DNA of 64,000 nt from Devosia yakushimensis (GTDB lineage: Bacteria; Pseudomonadota; Alphaproteobacteria; Rhizobiales; Devosiaceae). The stretch covers positions 2,356,001 through 2,420,000 of the forward strand of contig NZ_BSNG01000001.1 in assembly GCF_030159855.1 (NCBI RefSeq), given 5' to 3'. Below are positions 9,198 through 17,725 of this stretch, piece by piece. How positions within the stretch are numbered: position 1 is the first letter of the stretch; every line of letters starts with the position of its first letter. The notes below the pieces were generated by a model, which was not told where the DNA came from, searched no databases, and saw only the letters and a list, made by a program, of their open reading frames with translations. Made by a program: the position numbers and the translations under genes.

Positions 9198-9601
9198 ATA
9201 TCGGGCAAGCCAGCAGCGCCTCGGGCGTTTCGGCCAAGATGATCCGCTATTACGAATCCATCGGCCTGATCAGCCCGCCGCTGCGGACCGAAAGCAATTA
9301 CCGCGTCTATGGCGCTGACGAAGTGCACACGCTGCGCTTCGTCAAACGCGCCCGCACGCTGGGCTTTTCGGTGGAAGAGACGGCCACGCTCCTCGGGCTC
9401 TGGCAGGACAAAACCCGCGCCAGCGCCGAGGTCAAAGATATCGCCACCGCCCATATCGGGGCGCTGGAGACCAAGATCACCGAGCTGCAATCCATGGTCA
9501 AAACCCTCAAGCACCTGGCCCATTGCTGCTCCGGCGACAACCGCCCCAATTGCCCGATCCTGGACGATCTGGCTGGAACACCTGCAAGTAAAGGACACTG
9601 A
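9194..9601 (+). CDS. cueR: CueR-type MerR-family copper-sensing activator
   Basis: A 135-residue MerR-family regulator. The N-terminal winged helix starts MNIGQASSASGVSAKMIRYYE, followed by a dimerisation helix and a C-terminal metal loop. Its Cu(I) ligands are C112 and C120 in CCSGDNRPNC, the same spacing and numbering as in E. coli CueR. The start overlaps the copA stop. It should control its own operon through the dyad at 6877-6891: apo protein represses and Cu(I)-bound protein activates by re-aligning the 19-base spacer. Confidence 0.94.
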   Translation: MNIGQASSASGVSAKMIRYYESIGLISPPLRTESNYRVYGADEVHTLRFVKRARTLGFSVEETATLLGLWQDKTRASAEVKDIATAHIGALETKITELQSMVKTLKHLAHCCSGDNRPNCPILDDLAGTPASKGH

Positions 9602-9603
9602 CC

Positions 9604-9804
9604 ATGAGCGAAAAGACCATCTTTGCCGTCAACGACATGACCTGCGGCCATTGCGTCGGCACCGTGCGCAAGGCGCTGGAAGATGCCCTGCCCGGCGCCA
9701 CCATCTCGGTCGATCTGGTCACCCATAGGGTCGAATTCACCGGCGACCGGAGCGCGGGGGAAGAAGCCATCCGCGAGGCCGGATATACGCCCGAAGCGGT
9801 TTAA
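9604..9804 (+). CDS. copZ: CopZ-like copper chaperone (HMA domain)
   Basis: A 66-residue stand-alone heavy-metal-associated domain with the Cu(I)-binding motif MTCGHC near the N-terminus and the usual beta-alpha-beta-beta-alpha-beta length. Such proteins carry Cu(I) to the P-type ATPase and buffer free copper. It begins two bases after the cueR stop, making a copA-cueR-copZ operon under the CueR promoter. It is followed by repeats rather than another gene. Confidence 0.92.
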   Translation: MSEKTIFAVNDMTCGHCVGTVRKALEDALPGATISVDLVTHRVEFTGDRSAGEEAIREAGYTPEAV

Positions 9805-9834
9805 GAACGACGGTCTCCCCTCGTTGGGGGGCCC

Positions 9835-10096
9835 ACGTACCGAGCTCTTGGCTCCACCCCCTCCCAACCTCCCCCATCAAGGGGGAGGTGCCGCTCAGTG
9901 GACGTGGCGAAATCCCACCTAAAACGCAATGTCATCCCCGCGAAAGCGGGTACCTTCGTTTCCTTACCGAACCATCCAAAAACAGAGGTTCCCGCTTTCG
10001 CGGGAATGACACTGTGGTTGAGGTGAGCACCGTGCTTCCAGACCCACCAGCCCAGCACCTCCCCCATCATGGGGAGGTTGGGAGGGGGTGTTGAGA
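9835..10096. repeat. Nested palindromic repeats (one family inside another)
   Basis: This fills the 319-base gap between copZ and the DUF305 gene. Outer arms at about 9848-9891 and 10050-10092 are inverted copies built on CCCCCTCCCAACCTCCCCC. Inside the loop lies a second inverted pair of a different family: CCCGCGAAAGCGGG with a TCATT-type tail at 9930-9951, and its mirror TTCCCGCTTTCGCGGGAA at about 9989-10011. No credible gene is present. The structure would form a long bidirectional hairpin between the convergent genes. Confidence 0.82.
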
Positions 10097-10123
10097 GCCC
10101 CGATATCCGGGGCCGGCGCGCGC

Positions 10124-10477
10124 CTATTCCCCGCGCTTCTTCAGCCACTCCTCCATCCAGGCGATCTCGCTCTCCTGCGCGGCGATGACATCCTCGGCCA
10201 GTTTCTTGACTTCGGGATCAGTCCCGTATTCCAGCACGATCTTGGCCATGGCCACGGCTCCCTGATGGTGCGGGATCATGCCGCGGATAAAATCCACGTC
10301 GGCGTCGCCGGAATAGTCGATCTCCATCTGGCCGTGCATTTCCATATTGGCGGCCTTATAGGCCTCGGTTGCCGGGCTGTCGCCGGCGGCCATGGCGCCA
10401 TGGCCGGAATGGTCCTGCGCCAGGGCAGGCGTGGCAACGCCCAGCAGCAGGGCGGAAACAAGCAGCAGGGATTTCAT
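10124..10477 (-). CDS. Secreted DUF305 family protein
   Basis: A 117-residue protein with an N-terminal signal peptide (MKSLLLVSALLLGVATPALAQ). The mature part is His- and Met-rich near its start (DHSGHG, NMEMHGQM) and contains the DUF305 core GMIPHHQGAVAMA, where the paired histidines and methionines are plausible metal ligands. DUF305 proteins often occur beside copper resistance genes, and this one is convergent with copA-cueR-copZ, so a periplasmic copper-binding role is likely. ATG 10477 has GGAG upstream; an in-frame start nine codons earlier would spoil the signal peptide. The biochemical function is not established. Confidence 0.88.
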   Translation of the reverse strand: MKSLLLVSALLLGVATPALAQDHSGHGAMAAGDSPATEAYKAANMEMHGQMEIDYSGDADVDFIRGMIPHHQGAVAMAKIVLEYGTDPEVKKLAEDVIAAQESEIAWMEEWLKKRGE

Positions 10478-10586
10478 CGGAAGTCTCCTCATATTGGATG
10501 GCATGGTTCTGCGGCTTTACCCAATGGGAAGGTCAAGCCCATGCGTTCGCATTGACAGACCGCCCGCAAATTTGTTACTTAACTTC

Positions 10587-10928
10587 ATGCTTAACCAACA
10601 GCCGAATCTTGATCTGATGTTCCAGGCCCTGGCGGACCCGACCCGGCGCGCCATGGTCGACCGTCTCAGCCGCGGCCCCGCATCGGTCAGCGAACTGGCC
10701 AAGCCGTTCGACATGTCCCTGCCGGCCGTCGTGCAGCATCTGCAGGCGCTGGAGGCCAGTGGCCTGGTCAGCTCGCAAAAGATCGGCCGCGTCCGCACCT
10801 GCCAGATCGAGCCGGAAGCACTGAGCCTAGCCGAGAAATGGATCAACGACCGCCGGACCAGCTGGGTCCGGCGGCTTGATCGATTAGGGGATTTACTGGC
10901 GGCCGAGGAGCCGGAGACACGGACGTAG
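10587..10928 (+). CDS. ArsR-family winged-helix regulator (SdpR-like)
   Basis: A 113-residue protein with the ALADPTRRAMVDRL opening and SVSELAKPFDMSLPAVVQHL recognition helix of the non-metal ArsR/SdpR branch. The cysteine pairs of metal sensors (ELCVC type) are absent, so it is probably not an arsenic or zinc sensor. It is divergent from the DUF305 gene and has no enzyme gene next to it; its target may be elsewhere or its own promoter. It resembles the second ArsR protein at 11690-12028. Confidence 0.86.
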   Translation: MLNQQPNLDLMFQALADPTRRAMVDRLSRGPASVSELAKPFDMSLPAVVQHLQALEASGLVSSQKIGRVRTCQIEPEALSLAEKWINDRRTSWVRRLDRLGDLLAAEEPETRT

Positions 10929-10989
10929 GGTGCAGCCGGACTTCGTGTCATCGCTACATAGGCGACACTCTCGCCATCACCAAGCCATT

Positions 10990-11124
10990 CCCTCGGCTCC
11001 TTCGCCTCCCTCCCCCTTGAGGGGAGGGAATGAGGGTGGGGGTCGGCGAGCTTTAGCGCAAGTGCTACAGCGACCCCCACCCCGGCCCTCCCCTCAAGGG
11101 GGAGGGAGGGAAAGAACCGAGGGT
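10990..11124. repeat. Inverted-repeat element, family B, copy 1
   Basis: Arms at about 10990-11045 and 11070-11124 are inverted copies: CCCTCGG at the left tip, CCGAGGG at the right tip, each with an internal CCCCTTGAGGGG-type palindrome and a GGTGGGGGTCG shoulder. The loop of about 25 bases is unlike that of family A. The element fills most of the gap between the ArsR gene and the convergent AHSA1 gene. Confidence 0.85.
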
Positions 11125-11171
11125 CTTTAGTTTGTGCCCCACGAATGGGAGGGTGCAGATTCGGTCACCCC

Positions 11172-11672
11172 TCACCCCCGCTTCAGCCGCTCCAGAATCT
11201 CGTCCACCTTCACCATCGAGGCATTGGCGCCCCATTCCATGCCGCTGTCGATGACGCCCTGGCGGGTCTCGAAGCTGTCGAGATAGGCGATCGAGCGGTA
11301 AAAGACCTTGCCGTCCCGCTCCTCGAAGCGATGCTCCTCATAGAAGCGTTCGTCTTCCTCGTATTGCCCCTCCACGACGAAGGTGTTCTTGATCAGCGTC
11401 TTGGGCACGACATCGAGATAGGTGCCGAAGAACACGATCTTCGTGCCATCGCTCATGGACGAGATGAGCCGCCATTTACCGCCCTTGCGGACATCATATT
11501 CGATGATTTCATTGTCTTCGCGGGGCCCGAACCAATAGGCAACATGCTCGGGCTGCGTCCACACCGTCCAAAGCAGATCGAGTGGGGCGTTGAAGGTGCG
11601 GGTCATGATGATGACCGGCTGGTCTTCGGGCAGTTCCGTCTTGAACGGGTTGGGCGTTACGGGGGCATTCAT
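11172..11672 (-). CDS. AHSA1/SRPBCC-domain protein
   Basis: A 166-residue protein of the START-like SRPBCC fold, recognisable by TRTFNAPLDLLWTVWTQPEHVAYWFGP near the N-terminus and a C-terminal amphipathic helix. These proteins bind hydrophobic ligands in a deep cavity; the ligand here is unknown. The gene lies 17 bases downstream of an ArsR-family regulator on the same strand, a widespread ArsR plus AHSA1 two-gene arrangement. ATG 11672 follows a GAGGAGA ribosome site. Confidence 0.87.
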   Translation of the reverse strand: MNAPVTPNPFKTELPEDQPVIIMTRTFNAPLDLLWTVWTQPEHVAYWFGPREDNEIIEYDVRKGGKWRLISSMSDGTKIVFFGTYLDVVPKTLIKNTFVVEGQYEEDERFYEEHRFEERDGKVFYRSIAYLDSFETRQGVIDSGMEWGANASMVKVDEILERLKRG

Positions 11673-11689
11673 GGCTGTCTCCTCTTGGT

Positions 11690-12028
11690 TCAGTTTCTGG
11701 TGCCGCTTTCCGGCGTCTGCAGCTTGGTGAGATAGGCGTCGAGCTGGTCGAGATTTTGCTCCCAGAAGCGGCGGTAGCTCTCGACCAATCCCGCCACATC
11801 CCGCATCGGGCCGGCTTCCAGCCTGCAGGGCCGCCATTGCGCCTGCTTGCTCCGGCTGATCAGTCCGGCCCCTTCCAGCACCTTGATGTGCTTGGAGACG
11901 GCGGCCAGCGTCATGTCGAACGGCTCGGCCAGTTCGTTGACGCTGGCTTCGCCTAGCATCAGCCGGGCAAGGATGGCCCGCCGGGTCGGGTCGGCAAGCG
12001 CCGATAGGGTGATACTCAGGCTATCCAT
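11690..12028 (-). CDS. ArsR-family regulator paired with AHSA1 protein
   Basis: A 112-residue winged-helix regulator (LSALADPTRRAILARL, then MTLAAVSKHIKVLEGAGL as recognition helix), again without metal-site cysteines. It is the first gene of a two-gene operon with the AHSA1 protein. ATG 12028 is chosen; a TTG four codons upstream is possible but would run into the left half of the operator at 12032-12041. That inverted repeat directly upstream suggests autorepression. Confidence 0.88.
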   Translation of the reverse strand: MDSLSITLSALADPTRRAILARLMLGEASVNELAEPFDMTLAAVSKHIKVLEGAGLISRSKQAQWRPCRLEAGPMRDVAGLVESYRRFWEQNLDQLDAYLTKLQTPESGTRN

Positions 12029-12031
12029 GGC

Positions 12032-12072
12032 TATATTCAACCATTTTGTATAATACTAATTAGTTGAATATA
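12032..12072. promoter_or_regulatory. Inverted-repeat operator upstream of the ArsR-AHSA1 operon
   Basis: TATATTCAAC (12032-12041) and GTTGAATATA (12063-12072) are perfect inverted 10-mers, 21 bases apart, in an AT-rich stretch that contrasts with its GC-rich surroundings. On the minus strand the gap holds TATTAT, a plausible -10. The arms flank the promoter, as expected of an autoregulated ArsR operon. The regulator assignment is inferred from position. Confidence 0.75.
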
Positions 12073-12134
12073 CCTTGCGATAGGACTTGTCAACGCCCGG
12101 CCGGATGCGTCATCTGCGGGCAAAGGAGCGGGTC

Positions 12135-12881
12135 ATGAAAACAATCCTGATCGTGGGCATTGGCGCGGGCAATCCGGAGCACCTGACGGTTCAGGCCATA
12201 AATGCGCTTAACCGTGCCGACGTGCTGTTCATTCCCGACAAGGGCGCGGGCAAGGCCGACCTTGCCGGTCTGCGCCGCGACATCTGTGATCGCTATGTCA
12301 ACAATCCGGCCAGCCGGCGCGTCGAATATGGCGTGCCCCGCCGCGATGCGGCCAATCCTGATTATGGCGCGGGCGTGCATGACTGGCATGATGCCCTCGC
12401 CGCCATATTCGCCCGGCTGATCGATGCAGAAGTCCCGGAAAACGGTGTCTGCGCCTTCCTCGTCTGGGGCGATCCCAGCCTTTACGACAGCACGATCCGC
12501 ATCATCGGCCGGCTCCACGGCCCTGCCCATAAGGTCGAGATCATCCCCGGCATCACTGCAATCCAGGCCCTTACCGCGGCCCATGGCATTGCGCTCAACC
12601 GCATTGGCGAGCCCGTTCATGTCACCACGGGGCGGCGCCTGGGCGAAGATGGGGTGCGCAGCGATACCATCGTCATGCTGGACGGCCAGACCGCCTTTGC
12701 CACGCTCGATGATCCCGACCTCGATATCTTCTGGGGCGCCTATCTCGGCACGCCTGATGAAATCCTGATCGAGGGTCCTCTGCCGGAGATGCGGGACAGG
12801 ATTGTCGAGACCCGCAAGGCCGCCCGTGCCCGGCATGGCTGGATCATGGACACGTATCTCCTGCGCAAGCGGGAGGGGTGA
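12135..12881 (+). CDS. cobF: Precorrin-6A synthase (deacetylating)
   Basis: SAM-dependent C1-methyltransferase of the aerobic cobalamin pathway; it methylates precorrin-5 and releases the two-carbon unit as acetate. It has 248 residues of the tetrapyrrole methylase fold, with the N-terminal GIGAGNPEHLTVQAINAL motif and VWGDPSLYD in the middle. ATG 12135 has AAAGGAG seven bases upstream; an in-frame start 16 codons earlier lacks one. CobF is diagnostic for the oxygen-dependent route. A family A repeat separates it from cobG, so it may be transcribed as its own unit. No cobalamin riboswitch is evident upstream. Confidence 0.92.
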   Translation: MKTILIVGIGAGNPEHLTVQAINALNRADVLFIPDKGAGKADLAGLRRDICDRYVNNPASRRVEYGVPRRDAANPDYGAGVHDWHDALAAIFARLIDAEVPENGVCAFLVWGDPSLYDSTIRIIGRLHGPAHKVEIIPGITAIQALTAAHGIALNRIGEPVHVTTGRRLGEDGVRSDTIVMLDGQTAFATLDDPDLDIFWGAYLGTPDEILIEGPLPEMRDRIVETRKAARARHGWIMDTYLLRKREG

Positions 12882-12893
12882 TGGTTGGGGCAT

Positions 12894-13016
12894 CGGAGTT
12901 CCCCCTCCTAGCCTCCCCCTGACAGGGGGAGGGAGGTCTCCACTCTTGGAGTGAGATCCAGTTCCAACCACAAGGCGGTCCCTCCCCCTATCAGGGGGAG
13001 GCTAGGAGGGGTATCC
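12894..13016. repeat. Inverted-repeat element, family A, copy 2
   Basis: Same arm and loop structure as copy 1: outer CCCCCTCCTAGCC arm, inner CCCCCTGACAGGGGG palindrome, the shared CTCCACTCTTG loop, and the mirrored arm. It lies between two genes on the same strand, cobF and cobG, where it could cut read-through. Confidence 0.9.
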
Positions 13017-13077
13017 CCATAAAACCCACGACCCTTTGTCCCGCCGCCCCGGATCGTATAATGATCACCCTTCCACC

Positions 13078-14403
13078 ATGCGCGAGCCCGACGTGCCCCA
13101 GGCCCATTCCACTGCCGCCCTGACCACAGCGCCCCCGGCGCTGCGGCGCGGTGCGTGTCCGAGCCTGGACGAGCCGATGCAGACCGGCGATGGCCTGCTC
13201 GCCCGTCTCCGCATCCCGGGCGATCACCTGACGCCCCGCCGCTTGCAGGCCATCGCCGAGACCGCCGCCCGATATGGCAATGGCCAGCTTGAGATCACCG
13301 CCCGCGGCAATCTCCAGGCGCGGGGCCTTACCCATCAGACCGCGCCGCGTTTTGCCGAGGCGATCGAAACCATCGTACCCATCGAGCGCGGCCTGGTCGT
13401 GGAAACGCCCCCCCTTGCCGGCATCGACCCGCTCGAGCGGGCCGACCCGCGCCCGCTCGCCAGCGCCATCCGCGCCCGCTCTGTTGCCGGCCTCGGCCCC
13501 AAGGTGACCGTCATAGTCGATGGTGGCGGCCAGATCGATCTGGTTGCACTGGGCGCCGATATTCGCTTCTCCGCCATCAGCCCGGATCATTGGCAGCTGT
13601 CCGTCGCCAACACACCTGTCGGCAGCGTCGCCACGGCCAGCGCTGCCGCGGCCGCCGAGGCAATCCTGACCTTGATCGCCGCGCATGGCGAAGCGGCACG
13701 TGGCCGCGATCTGCCGCCCGAAGTGCTTCGCCAGGCCGTGGCCGCCCACCTCACGGGCACTGCCTCTCCCTCGCCACGCCCGGCCACCAGCGCCATCGGC
13801 GAATTCACCCTCGACCAAGGCTTTGCCGCCGGTATCGCCCTGCCCTTCGGGTCCATCGACAGCGATAGCCTCATCGCGCTGGCCCGGTCTGCCCTGGTCC
13901 TTGGCATCACCGATCTGCGCCTTGCCCCCCATCACGCCCTCCTTGCGCTGGCTGCCGATCCGGCCATGCTGGCTGCCTGGATCGAGGCTGCTGCCAATCT
14001 CGGCTTCATCACGGCCCCGACCGACCCGCGCGGGGCCGTCAGCGCCTGCATCGGCAGCGAAGGCTGCGCGTCCGGCCACCTCGCCGCCCGCAGTCTTGCC
14101 GCTGGGCTGTCCGAACATCACCGGGATCTCCTCGATGGCTCGATCACGTTGCACGTCTCGGGCTGTGCCAAGGGCTGCGCCCATCCGCGTGCCGCAGCAC
14201 TGACGCTGGTGGGCGCGGAGGATAATTGCGCCCTTGTGCTGAACGGGCTGGCGGGCGATATGCCGCTGGCCGAGATTGCCTCGGCCCGGATGGAATCGGC
14301 TTTGACCCGCCTCACGCGGCAGCGCCTGCCCGGCGAAACCACCGCCGCGTGCCTCACCCGCCTGGGCGCCTCGACAATCGCCGGACTGTTCCGGCAGGAA
14401 TGA
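13078..14403 (+). CDS. cobG: Precorrin-3B synthase
   Basis: Oxygen-dependent mono-oxygenase that converts precorrin-2-derived precorrin-3A to the hydroxylactone precorrin-3B, enabling ring contraction in the aerobic pathway. It has 441 residues with the nitrite/sulphite-reductase half-repeat fold. Cysteines in CIGSEGC and SGCAKGCAHP near the C-terminus fit the 4Fe-4S site. The start is uncertain: ATG 13078 is used, but no Shine-Dalgarno is visible, and TATAAT lies at 13057-13062, only 15 bases upstream, so the message may have a very short leader. cobH follows after two bases. Confidence 0.9.
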   Translation: MREPDVPQAHSTAALTTAPPALRRGACPSLDEPMQTGDGLLARLRIPGDHLTPRRLQAIAETAARYGNGQLEITARGNLQARGLTHQTAPRFAEAIETIVPIERGLVVETPPLAGIDPLERADPRPLASAIRARSVAGLGPKVTVIVDGGGQIDLVALGADIRFSAISPDHWQLSVANTPVGSVATASAAAAAEAILTLIAAHGEAARGRDLPPEVLRQAVAAHLTGTASPSPRPATSAIGEFTLDQGFAAGIALPFGSIDSDSLIALARSALVLGITDLRLAPHHALLALAADPAMLAAWIEAAANLGFITAPTDPRGAVSACIGSEGCASGHLAARSLAAGLSEHHRDLLDGSITLHVSGCAKGCAHPRAAALTLVGAEDNCALVLNGLAGDMPLAEIASARMESALTRLTRQRLPGETTAACLTRLGASTIAGLFRQE

Positions 14404-14405
14404 GC

Positions 14406-15038
14406 ATGACCGACTACGACTATATCAGGGATGGCGAGGCCATTTACGCCCAGTCCTTCGCCATCATCCGGGCCGAGGCGGACCTGTCGGCTTTCGCGCC
14501 CGACGAGGCCGATATCGCCATCCGCATGATCCATGCCGCGGGCATGGTCGAGGCGGCGCAGCATTTCGAATTCGGCCCGGGCTTTGCCGTTGCCGCCCGT
14601 GCTGCCCTGGCCCGGGGTGCGCCGATCTTCTGCGACGCCGAAATGGTCGCCCGCGGCGTCACCGCTGCCCGCCTTCCCGCGCAGAACGACGTCATCTGCA
14701 CCCTGCGCGACCCGCAAACGCCTGATCTCGCTGCCCAGCTCGGCACCACGCGTTCGGCCGCTGCGCTCCAGCTCTGGCTCCCCCGCCTTGCCGGGTCGGT
14801 CGTTGCCATCGGCAATGCCCCCACCGCCCTGTTCCACCTGCTCGAATTGCTGCGCGACGGCGCCCCCAGGCCTGCCGCCATTCTGGGCATGCCCGTCGGC
14901 TTTGTCGGTGCCGCTGAATCCAAGGCGGCCCTGGCCGAGAATTCCTATGGCGTGCCCTATGCCATCGTGCGCGGACGGCTGGGCGGTTCGGCCATGACAT
15001 CGGCGGCGCTCAACGCTTTGGCGAGGTCCGGCATATGA
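14406..15038 (+). CDS. cobH: Precorrin-8X methylmutase
   Basis: Moves the C11 methyl group to C12, turning precorrin-8X into hydrogenobyrinic acid. It has 210 residues, the family length, with the conserved catalytic histidine in MIHAAGMVEAAQ and the C-terminal motif GMPVGFVGAAESK. ATG 14406 has AGGA at a good distance; ATG 14400, overlapping the cobG stop, is an alternative two codons longer. The end overlaps cobI by four bases. Confidence 0.93.
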   Translation: MTDYDYIRDGEAIYAQSFAIIRAEADLSAFAPDEADIAIRMIHAAGMVEAAQHFEFGPGFAVAARAALARGAPIFCDAEMVARGVTAARLPAQNDVICTLRDPQTPDLAAQLGTTRSAAALQLWLPRLAGSVVAIGNAPTALFHLLELLRDGAPRPAAILGMPVGFVGAAESKAALAENSYGVPYAIVRGRLGGSAMTSAALNALARSGI

Positions 15039-15760
15039 GCGGCAAACTGATTGGCGTCGGCACCGGCCCAGGCGATCCGGAATTGCTCACGATCAAGGCC
15101 GCGCGGGCCATCGCGGCGGCCGATGTGGTTGCCTATTTCGCCAAGGCCGGCAATGCCAGCAATGCCCGCGCCATCGTCGCCGAGCATATCCGCCCTGGCC
15201 AGGCCGAGGAAATGCTCGCCTATCCGGTGACCACCGAGATCGATCGCCGCCACGCCGACTATAAGGCGGCGACCAATGGCTTTTATGCGGAAGCGGCCGA
15301 GCGCATCGCCGCCCATCTCGATGCCGGCCGCAATGTCGCCGTGCTCAGCGAGGGCGATCCGCTGTTCTATGGCTCCTATATGCATCTGCATGTCCGCCTC
15401 GCCCACCGCTACGATACCGAGGTCATTCCCGGCATCACCGCCATGTCGGGCTGCTGGTCCAGCGCCGGCCTGCCTTTGGTGCAGGGCGATGACGTGCTTT
15501 CGGTGCTGCCCGGCACACTGGACGAGGTCGAGTTGAGCCGGCGCCTGGTCGAAGCCGATGCCGCCGTCATCATGAAGGTGGGCCGCAACCTGCCCAAAAT
15601 CCGCCGCGCCATCGAAACCGCCGGCAAGCTGGACGACGCCGTCTATGTCGAGCGCGGCACCATGGCCAATGGCCATAGCGTCAAGCTGATCGACAAGGCC
15701 GACAATGCCGCCCCCTATTTCGCCCTGGTGCTGGTGCCCGGCTGGAGCAGCCGCCCATGA
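15035..15760 (+). CDS. cobI: Precorrin-2 C20-methyltransferase
   Basis: SAM-dependent tetrapyrrole methylase that makes precorrin-3A. It has 241 residues: N-terminal GVGTGPGDPELLTIKAARAI, then LSEGDPLFYGSYMHLHVRL with the SAM-binding glycine-rich segment, and VIPGITAMSGCWS. It is coupled by ATGA overlaps to both cobH and cobJ, consistent with stepwise enzymes made together. Confidence 0.94.
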   Translation: MSGKLIGVGTGPGDPELLTIKAARAIAAADVVAYFAKAGNASNARAIVAEHIRPGQAEEMLAYPVTTEIDRRHADYKAATNGFYAEAAERIAAHLDAGRNVAVLSEGDPLFYGSYMHLHVRLAHRYDTEVIPGITAMSGCWSSAGLPLVQGDDVLSVLPGTLDEVELSRRLVEADAAVIMKVGRNLPKIRRAIETAGKLDDAVYVERGTMANGHSVKLIDKADNAAPYFALVLVPGWSSRP

Positions 15761-16518
15761 GCGGCCGCATCACCATTGTCGGTACCGGCCCCGGCAATCC
15801 CGCCCAGACCACGCCCGAGGCTCACGCCGCTATTGCCGCCGCCACGCAGTTCTTCGGCTATGGCCCCTATCTCGACCGGCTTGAGCTGCGCTCCGATCAG
15901 CACCGCATCGCTTCGGACAACCGGGAAGAACTGAGCCGCGCCAAGGCCGCGCTCAAGGCGGCGGCCGCCGGCAATGTGGTCTGCGTCGTCTCTGGTGGCG
16001 ATCCCGGTGTTTTCGCCATGGCGGCCGCGGTCTGCGAAGCCATCGAGGAAGGCCCGCCCTCCTGGCGCAATCTCGATCTCGACATCGTTCCCGGCGTTAC
16101 CGCCATGCTGGCCGTGGCCGCCAAGGCTGGCGCGCCGCTGGGCCACGATTTCTGCGCCATTTCGCTGTCGGACAATCTCAAGCCCTGGACCGTCATCGAG
16201 CAGCGCTTGCGGGCAGTGGCGGGCGCGGGTCTCGTCATCGCGCTCTACAATCCCATCAGCAAGGCGCGCCCCTGGCAGCTGGGTACGGCCTTTGCCATTC
16301 TGCGCGAAGTATTGCCCTGGTCGACGCCGGTGATTTTCGGCCGCGCCGCCGGGCGCAATGACGAGGCCATTGCCGTCGTCACGCTGGCCGAGGCCAAGGC
16401 GGAACAGGCCGATATGGCCACCTGCGTCATTATCGGCTCCCCCGAAACCCGCATCATCGAGCGGCCGGGCCGGGCTCCGATCGTCTATTCGCCGCGCGCC
16501 ACCGGAGGCCCGCAATGA
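15757..16518 (+). CDS. cobJ: Precorrin-3B C17-methyltransferase
   Basis: Methylates C17 and drives ring contraction, giving precorrin-4. It has 253 residues, a single methylase domain with GTGPGNPAQTTPEAHAAI, VVSGGDPGVFAMA, VPGVTAMLAVAAKAGAPLGHDF and the ALYNPISKARPWQ motif of CobJ/CbiH. The length leaves no room for a fused cobK domain. Start and end overlap cobI and cobL. In many alphaproteobacteria cobK sits here; it is absent in this run. Confidence 0.94.
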   Translation: MSGRITIVGTGPGNPAQTTPEAHAAIAAATQFFGYGPYLDRLELRSDQHRIASDNREELSRAKAALKAAAAGNVVCVVSGGDPGVFAMAAAVCEAIEEGPPSWRNLDLDIVPGVTAMLAVAAKAGAPLGHDFCAISLSDNLKPWTVIEQRLRAVAGAGLVIALYNPISKARPWQLGTAFAILREVLPWSTPVIFGRAAGRNDEAIAVVTLAEAKAEQADMATCVIIGSPETRIIERPGRAPIVYSPRATGGPQ

Positions 16519-17720
16519 GCTGGCTGTCGGTTGTCGGCATTGGCGAGGACGGGCTTGGCGGCCTCGGCCAACCGGCCCGCGATGCCATAGCCCGGGCCGA
16601 GATCGTCTTCGGCGGTGCCCGCCATCTCGAGCTGGCATCTGCCGCGATCGCCGGCGAGGCTCGCCCCTGGCCCAGCCCCTTTTCGGCGGCCATCGAGGCG
16701 GTGTTGGCCGAACGGGGACGTGCAGTCTGCGTGCTGGCCTCGGGCGATCCGTTTCACTACGGCGTGGGCTCAACCCTCTCCCGGCATATCAATGCCGACC
16801 AAATGGTTGTCTATCCGCACCCCTCCTCTTTCAGCCTTGCGGCGGCGCGGCTGGGCTGGTCCATCCCCGAGGTGACGAGCCTGTCCCTCCACGGACGCCC
16901 GCTCGATCTCATCCGTCCCCATCTCCATCCCGCCGCCCGCATCCTCGCCCTGACCTCGGATGAGCATGGCCCCGCGGCGCTGGCAAAACTGCTGACCGAG
17001 GCCGGCTTCGGCATTTCCATTGTCACCGTGCTCGAGGCATTGGGCGGGCCGCGTGAGCGCATTCGGTCCCAGGTCGCGATGAATTTTGGCCTCGATGACA
17101 TCGACCCGCTCAATGTCTGCGCGGTCACAGTCGTCCCTCTGCCCGGCGCCCGCATCCTGCCGCTCACGCCGGGATTGGACGACGCCCTGTTCGAGCATGA
17201 CGGGCAGATCACCAAGCGGGAGGTCCGCGCCCTCACCCTTTCGGCTCTCGCCCCCCGGCGTGGAGAATTGCTCTGGGACATCGGCGCCGGTTCGGGCTCG
17301 ATCGCCGTGGAATGGCTGCTGGCCGACCCGTCGATGAAAGCCATCGCCATCGAGGCCGATACGGAGCGGGCCGGACGCATCAGGAGCAATGCCGCCAATT
17401 TCGGCGTCCCCGATCTGCAATTGGCAGAAGGCACCGCCCCCCAGGCCCTCGCCGGCCTCGAATCCCCCCACGCCATCTTCATCGGCGGCGGCGGCTCCGA
17501 CCCCGGTGTGCTCGACGCGGCCATAACAGCCCTCCGCCCCGGCGGGCGCCTCGTCGCCAATGCCGTAACGCTCGAAATGGAAGCCGTGCTCCTCGCCCGC
17601 CACGCCGACCTCGGCGGCAGCCTCACCCGCATCGACATCGCCCGCCCCAGTCCAGTTGGCAGCATGACAGCCTGGCGCCCCGCCATGCCGATCACGCAAT
17701 GGGCGTGGGTGAAGGGATGA
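16515..17720 (+). CDS. cobL: Precorrin-6B C5,15-methyltransferase (decarboxylating)
   Basis: Two-domain enzyme that methylates C5 and C15 and decarboxylates the C12 side chain to give precorrin-8X. It has 401 residues: an N-terminal CbiE-type tetrapyrrole methylase domain (about 1-200) and a C-terminal CbiT-type Rossmann methyltransferase with the SAM motif WDIGAGSGSIAVEW near residue 253. It ends the cobGHIJL block; a repeat follows before cobM. Confidence 0.94.
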   Translation: MSWLSVVGIGEDGLGGLGQPARDAIARAEIVFGGARHLELASAAIAGEARPWPSPFSAAIEAVLAERGRAVCVLASGDPFHYGVGSTLSRHINADQMVVYPHPSSFSLAAARLGWSIPEVTSLSLHGRPLDLIRPHLHPAARILALTSDEHGPAALAKLLTEAGFGISIVTVLEALGGPRERIRSQVAMNFGLDDIDPLNVCAVTVVPLPGARILPLTPGLDDALFEHDGQITKREVRALTLSALAPRRGELLWDIGAGSGSIAVEWLLADPSMKAIAIEADTERAGRIRSNAANFGVPDLQLAEGTAPQALAGLESPHAIFIGGGGSDPGVLDAAITALRPGGRLVANAVTLEMEAVLLARHADLGGSLTRIDIARPSPVGSMTAWRPAMPITQWAWVKG

Positions 17721-17725
17721 AGGCC

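Noticed and set aside
12041..12134. Cobalamin riboswitch before cobF
   Set aside because: The gap is under 100 bases, is partly the ArsR operator region, and shows no B12-box-like sequence.
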